DNA of 64,000 nt from Leucaena leucocephala (lineage: Eukaryota; Streptophyta; Magnoliopsida; Fabales; Fabaceae). The translations under genes were made by a program, and so were the position numbers. Position 1 is the first letter of the stretch. Every line of letters begins with the position of its first letter. A model generated the notes under the pieces. The model made no database searches. It saw nothing but the letters and a program-made list of their open reading frames with translations, and was not told the origin of the DNA. The DNA lies in the NCBI GenBank assembly GCA_037074615.1, contig CM073518.1:2418001-2482000 (forward strand). The letters are read 5' to 3'. Shown one piece after another: positions 58,651 through 64,000 of this stretch.

Positions 58651-60489
58651 AAAATTGGAGCTTACTCGCTTTTAAAAGGAAAAATTAAAGTAGAAACTTT
58701 TGAGGTAATAAGAGAGTAGGGTTGGGCAGGTGTCTCCTTCACGCTACTACATCGATCACTATATCACACAACAGCTGTAGAGAGGGCTTTCATGCGTCAC
58801 CGATGCACTTTTCGCGCCGGCTGCTTCCTAGTTCCATAGGATACCCTTGTTTTTTTTTTTAATATAAAAATTTAAGTGGGTTAGATATAAATTTTTTATT
58901 AAAGTCATGATATAATTTTAAAATTTAAAAAATATTTATAAAAAATTTATAAAATTATCTATTAAATAACTCTTATGCGATAGCGAAAATTAAACTCACG
59001 TAATAAAATTATTCTTTATCATATGTGACACATACCTTTCTTTTTTATTGTTTGAATAGTTAAATCAATTATCATGGCCCAAAAAATTGATGTCCTCGAA
59101 AGTTATTTTTTAAATAGCGAAAGCAGCTTCAAAACTGGAAATTTTGTTAATTTTTATTCTCTGTGTCCTTGTTAATATTAGAAGACGTACATATCTTTAA
59201 AGAAAAAACCTATCCTAATCTTGTCGAACGAATTTCCCCCAATTTCATCTTCAAAGAAAGCCATTTAAATCGTAAAATTGAAACAAGCACGAACCGCTAA
59301 GCGTCATATCGTTTAACATGTGATCCGCAAAACTTCCGTTTCCCAAATTGTGGGGTTTGGAAAAACATGCCCTGATACTATTTGGAGCACCTTCCTCACG
59401 AGATTGCTCCACGCACCAAGTTCTTTCTGATTCATGTTAGGCCAACTGAAAATCCAATTATATCCATCTTTGAAGAGGTCAGAAAGACCGTCTCTGTCTT
59501 CACTCCCTGATCTTATGTGCAGGACGTGATACAAGCAAGAATTTCAGCCATAAGGCTGCTAGCAGCAGTAGATCGTTCCTTCCAGGCTTTTAACAAACTG
59601 ACCTTCATGATTTCTACAAATACCCAGTTGCCAAAGAGAAATAACCATCGCATTTAATCTATAACTCAATTAAAAGCTTAACCTCTCTTGCAATGTTCAG
59701 TTCGTAAAACCAAGAGAAACTTATCCCTCGTCGTCGGATGGGAGAGGACTGTTGAATTATAGATTAAGAGGAAAATTAACAGCCTACAAATAAATGTTGA
59801 AAACTCGTGTGTTCTTTGGGTTCCTGAACAGTTCATTTGATTTGCGAATGATTAGTAACATCGTCCTAGAGTGAAGCCAAGAGAAAGGAACATAGTCCTT
59901 GAGAACAGATAAAGGAGGAAGCCAAGCCAATTTAATTTTCGGAATATAAAGGAAGGAAATGGATATGAATAGTCAGCAACTATCATCCACTCGCCTTATA
60001 TGAGAATTTCAGGGTCAAAAGAAAACAATGTTTCAACGTAGAAATAAGAAAAATGATTCAATGCAAAAAACAAGAACAAAGATTAGAAAGTTAGGATTTC
60101 AGTTCACACACACCGAACTCTAGGTAGCGCCTGCTAGCCCAGTGAATTTATGTAAAAACGTATTTAGGTCAAATAATTAAGAGGAGCTCTCAAAATTTCA
60201 ATTAGATATAATAGCATTCAGGCAACTGTGACAATATGGCATATTGCAAATGAAAGATTGAATCCTCATGCATTTGATTATAAGAAAGACTTTACTGACT
60301 CACAGATCTTGCATGCTTACATCTATTCCATCCTTGTAATAAATGGATCTCTCTGTTTGTAAGGGTGCAATGCAAACCACCTGTAAAATAAGAATGATTT
60401 CTATCAACAATGACTTTGTGTCAATCAAAGTGAGCAAACAAATAAAAGCTCTGCAAAAGATCATACAACATCAATAGTGTAAGACGGTG
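58651..60489. other. Intergenic, AT-rich; decayed repeat near 58860-59030
   Basis: Contains a stretch (about 58880-59030) that resembles the repeat at 63100-63260 with extra C-to-T changes: gatagcgaaaattaaactc here against gacagcagaaatcgaactc there. No gene could be supported. Confidence 0.4.
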
Positions 60490-62719
60490 TCATTCAGCTT
60501 CATCTGCTTCTACCCCATTCACGCTGGTCTCGGAAGATGTATCTTCAGACCTTGCACTCTCCTCTACCGGTCGTTTAACAAACTGCTTACTACGTGCCAC
60601 CCTGATTGGCCTTCCCATAAAACTCTGCAGAACAGGCAATTTACCCACATCTTTGGTTAAAATTGGCATTTCAAACTATAATTAGCTGTAACCAAGAAAA
60701 CATGATAATGAAAATACCCTAAATTATGAATTAAATATGTTCAATCAATTTACTGAAGTACGAAGTCCATAGTTACCTTCCCTTGAAACTCAGTAAGGGC
60801 AGCCTCAGCTTCTTTCTTAGACTTGAATGATACAAATCCATAACCAGCAGACTTTCTAGGGTTGTCATGAAATATGACCTCGGCAGAAACAACACTACCG
60901 CTTCCTGAATCAAAAAACTCCTTGAGATCTTTAGCTCTCGCTTCATAGGACAAATTTGCAACAAATATGTTAAATGTTACTGTCTTCAGCTGCACGGGAG
61001 GTGGATCTTTCTTCTTTTTCGGCCTAGCATATGCGAGTCCCAGTGTACGCCCATCATATTCCTATCAAAAAGCCAATACCCAACTTAAATCTCCCATGGG
61101 CATGTTTGGATAGGATTTTGAAAAAGGGCTTATGAAAAAAAAGAGTTTATGGACAACTTATGGAAAAGGACTTTTGGAGAAGAGTTTATGGAAAAAAAGT
61201 GGTTTTGAATAAATAGGTGTTTGGATAGTTATTTTTAGAATAACTTTTTATGGTGGTAAATTACCAAAAAGGGTATGATTTGATTTAAAGTAAGAGAGGA
61301 GGGGGAGTTAGAGAAAAGAGAGGAGAGAGGAGAGAGGGAAGAGAGGAGAAAGGAGAGAGGGTGTAAGAAAAAGTAGGAGAGAGGGTGTAAGAAAAAGTAG
61401 GAGAGAGGAGAGAGTGTGTAAGAAAAAGTAGGGATAAGATAGTAATTGGATAGTCCATAAGTCCTTTTACTGTTGAAAAAGCTATTTTAAATAGCTTATT
61501 CAAAACCATGGTTTTGTCCAAAAGCACTTATGGACAAATAAGTCTGTTTGTTTTAAAATTTCTCCAAACCGAGGTTTGTGTTAAAAGCCCTTTTAAAACC
61601 GCGGTTTGCGGCCTTACCAAACAGGCCCTATATGTGAAGAATAGTGAAGTCATCAATAAAAGATGAGCACATGAGAAGGTTGTAGCAATCATGAGTAAAA
61701 TCCTAAACAGAGACCACCTACAGAGGGTTCGGATCCTCTACCTCACGAAATTGATTGCATGTGGTGAGTATGGAGAGAGATAGTAAGAAAAAGTTGGTAT
61801 AGTATTATTATAAGATGTAGACCCCATACACATATACACTTTCTTACAAGTTATATCACTCACCAATCGCCTGCATGAATACAGATAATATATTTTCTTC
61901 ATACGAGGACCCTCAAGAGTTAATAACTCAGAGCCTAATCCTACCTCTAACACAAAGCAACACGAAATTATTAGGTCCAGTGCATTCCCGTTAACAAGTC
62001 TATCTAGAATTGATGAAATCAGAAGTCAAAACCTTTACTACCACAAATTAAAAGACCAATAAATAAAAACGCACAAGAGCTGCAGCTTACATACGATTCC
62101 AGACTATTCAAAGCTGCAAGAGCCTCTTCTTCCGAACCCATTTCAACGAACGCCAAACCCCTGTTTCTAGTCTTATTATACATCAATAACTTGAGAGCAA
62201 AAACAAAACATAAGCTTCGTCAGTTTAACAAACGAAAGTCGAAAGGGAATAGAAAATGGAGCTCGAGCAAAAAACAAAAAGGAAAAGGAAGAACAGAAAG
62301 AGGAAGTTGAAAACCTCAACGTCTAGGACTCTTCCATGCCTCTCGAACAAAGAACGAACGTCTTCAGGAGTGCAAGTCCAAGGTAGGTTCTCAGCAAGCA
62401 ACCTGGTTCGAGAAAATTCTTCAGCTTGTGCCTCGGTTGGTTGGCCGTCATCGGTAACATCTGAAGGAGAGGAAGTAAGCGCTTGTTCTTGGGATGTAGT
62501 GGCAAATATTTGTAGAGAATGAGAAATTTCCTTGGTTGTATAGTCTGAGGGATGCGCAAGGGACAGACGTAGAAAATTAAACCAGGAAGGCGAGCGACAA
62601 AACGAGAGATTGCCGATGGAAGGATGGGGAAAATTATGGAGGGAAGAGAGCGGGAGAAGTTGGTGTTCTGCGGAGAGGTTAGCTGTTGACGGGACGCCGG
62701 AGATACGAAATAGCGCCAT
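60490..62719 (-). CDS. Plastid-type RNA-binding protein, two RRMs
   Basis: Chloroplast ribonucleoprotein-like protein, closest in my memory to Arabidopsis At2g35410. Four exons in transcript order: 62719-62315, 62189-62091, 61061-60777 and 60624-60490. Total 924 nt, 307 aa. Residues 1 to about 70 are Ser/Leu-rich with few acids, like a transit peptide. RRM1 covers about 105-182 (RNP2 LLAENLPW, RNP1 NRGLAFVEM) and RRM2 about 197-272 (RNP2 IFVANLSY, RNP1 SAGYGFVSF). The two are joined by a basic linker (PKKKKDPPP), with an acidic tail at the end. Such proteins bind and stabilise plastid mRNAs. The start is ATG 62719. Intron 2 (61062-62090) carries a MITE. Confidence 0.93.
61098..61628. mobile_element. 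MITE in intron 2 of the RRM gene
   Basis: Terminal inverted repeats: left gggcatgtttggatagg against the reverse complement of the right end gggcctgtttggtaagg. Sub-terminal palindromic blocks such as caaaaccatggttttg and aaaccgcggttt follow. The middle (61295-61435) is a purine-rich tandem array of gagagg and gtaagaaaaagtagg units, three copies of the latter. About 531 bp with no coding capacity. The target duplication is not clear. Confidence 0.65.
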
Positions 62720-63490
62720 TGCCACTGGAAACGTTGGATCTCACTCTATTCTGTAGTACAAATTGCTGGATTCAGAGGTGACAGCAGCATCATGGAGCGA
62801 CTGGTTCGAGGGGCCGAAGAAGAAGCGGCGACGGGAAGTGGGTACTAAATATTGGATAAGGGGGCAGGACATCTTGGGGATATAACTTCATTTCAATGAT
62901 TTGAGAACCTGCTTCCAACGACACCGTTTCTCCCACGGGGATTTCTAGAAATTTTTTGGGGGATATTTTACAATCTTGTTTTTACCTAATGATTTTACAA
63001 TCTTGTTTTTAAGCTTTTTAAGTTTAGATTTGTACAAATTCTAACCTTTTAAAAGAATTTAATTTTAGCGGGTCTTTTTATTTTAATAAAAAATAAATTT
63101 AAATAGATGCGACACAAGTTCTTTATTAAAGATAGGCATAGCCCTAGAACTCAGAGAACGATTACAGGGGACTTACGAGATCGCCTATCAAAGAAACTCT
63201 AATAACGACAGCAGAAATCGAACTCGCTTCCTTATGGGATATGAGCTCGTTTCTTACCATTTTTTTTTTGGTTGGGCAAATAGGTATTTTACATTTAATT
63301 ATTGTCGTATTGGGTCAAGTAAGTAAAGTGTTGGGTTTTTGGGCCAACGAAGGCCCAACATTGCATTAATTGGAATAGGCCCAAAAAGTGTTGGGTTTAT
63401 TTGTTAGTCTCCTTGTGAGTTGTGATGTCGACCATAAGGCCATAAGCAGAGTACTTCCTCACATATCGTTTGGTTCCATCCAAAGTGTCA
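62720..63490. other. Flank with reverse SINE-like repeat
   Basis: Upstream side of the RRM gene. Around 63100-63265, on the minus strand, a T/A-rich tail-like end, ggtaagaaacgagctc and gcgagttcgatttctgc suggest a second tRNA-headed repeat family. There is no target-site duplication, so this is tentative. Confidence 0.4.
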
Positions 63491-63770
63491 TCACAAAATC
63501 TTGAAGCGATATCGGATCACTAGAGTATTGCATGTAAGGCATAAACTACACTGACATGTTTCATGAAAAGGATACCTCATCTTGGGACTGAACCGGTCGA
63601 TCTTCAGCGTCACTTTGTCAAGGTAGGAGAGTTGCAGTAAATGTACAGAACTTGAAGATGGGACGTCATCATCGTGAATTGAACTCAAACCTGCACATTT
63701 GCAAAGGTTGCTCCATGTTCCTCGGAGTCTGTTCTCACTTCATCTTCAAAATATATTTGCAATCAATAAA
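63491..63770 (-). other. Possible exon(s) of a gene extending past the window
   Basis: On the minus strand an open block reads SSIHDDDVPSSSS, then HLLQLSYLDKVTLKIDRFSP. It is preceded by an acceptor-like tgtgcag near 63690 and followed by a donor-like gatgag|gtatcc near 63570. Another open block just upstream (about 63760-63692) reads FEDEVRTDSEEHGATF. I do not recognise the family. This could be coding or chance. Confidence 0.25.
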
Positions 63771-64000
63771 TTCAAAATATTAATAATAAAAATGTGAAGT
63801 CTTTCCAGTGAGGCAAATCCCCCAGCTTGGGGGTTGGCAATGCATAGGAACTCAGTTCATACTAAAACAAAGGAATAGGAAAATGCAGCAAAACGATGAA
63901 AGCATTTTGGATCCATGTTTTTTCCTCGGAAGCTGCAGGAGTTGAAACAAAACATGACATAATTAATCGGTCGTTAAACAAGCCAACAGAAATAGGAGGG

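Noticed and set aside
59313..59534. Minus-strand open frame of about 73 codons with varied composition
   Set aside because: No recognisable domain and no ATG at its 5' end. I could not connect it to flanking exons. A protein search would settle it; left unannotated.

Overview
The window is nuclear DNA from a eudicot-type flowering plant. The genes are split by GT-AG introns, the intergenic DNA is AT-rich, and every recognisable product is a plant protein family. I spliced each gene by hand and checked that the exon lengths add up in frame. There is no software prediction or database hit behind any call.

Layout. 1-3.2 kb: an FBW2-type F-box gene (+). 3.2-9.2 kb: intergenic, with SINE copies. 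9.2-12.6 kb: class II DAHP synthase, plastid shikimate pathway (+). 14.8-21.7 kb: a 16-exon gene encoding an F-box / JmjC / aminoglycoside-phosphotransferase-like fusion, JMJ21 type (+). 22.8-25.2 kb: SnRK2.8-type kinase (-). 26.5-27.3 kb: decayed plant cysteine oxidase (-). 28.9-31.2 kb: 14-3-3 protein (+). 33.3-34.4 kb: VQ9-type VQ protein with an in-frame stop ahead of its conserved tail (-). 38.9-42.8 kb: a chimera in which a COX6B gene is cut short and runs into the 3' half of an organellar seryl-tRNA synthetase gene (+). 45.5-46.0 kb: small Cys/His-motif protein (-). 47.9-53.6 kb: eukaryotic queuine tRNA-ribosyltransferase, 15 exons (-). 56.7-57.1 kb: classical arabinogalactan protein (+). 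60.5-62.7 kb: plastid-type two-RRM ribonucleoprotein (-). The last 1.3 kb holds repeat debris and perhaps one exon of a gene beyond the edge.

From memory, the order JMJ21 - SnRK2.8 - 14-3-3 omega - VQ9 matches Arabidopsis At1g78280, At1g78290, At1g78300 and At1g78310. DAHP synthase and COX6B recall At1g22410 and At1g22450. The window therefore looks like a conserved block with local additions: the cysteine-oxidase fragment, the seryl-tRNA synthetase fragment and transposons.

Repeats are mainly one tRNA-headed SINE family of about 185 bp, with ten copies or fragments. Six of them have exact target-site duplications of 10-17 bp. One decayed copy is split by a hAT-like MITE. A second MITE sits in an intron of the ribonucleoprotein gene. 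I found no tRNA gene, rRNA gene or CRISPR array. The strongest candidates for a second look are the COX6B/SerRS chimera, the interrupted VQ9 tail, the fossil exon in the queuine transferase gene, and the JmjC-kinase fusion, whose phosphotransferase motifs look intact.
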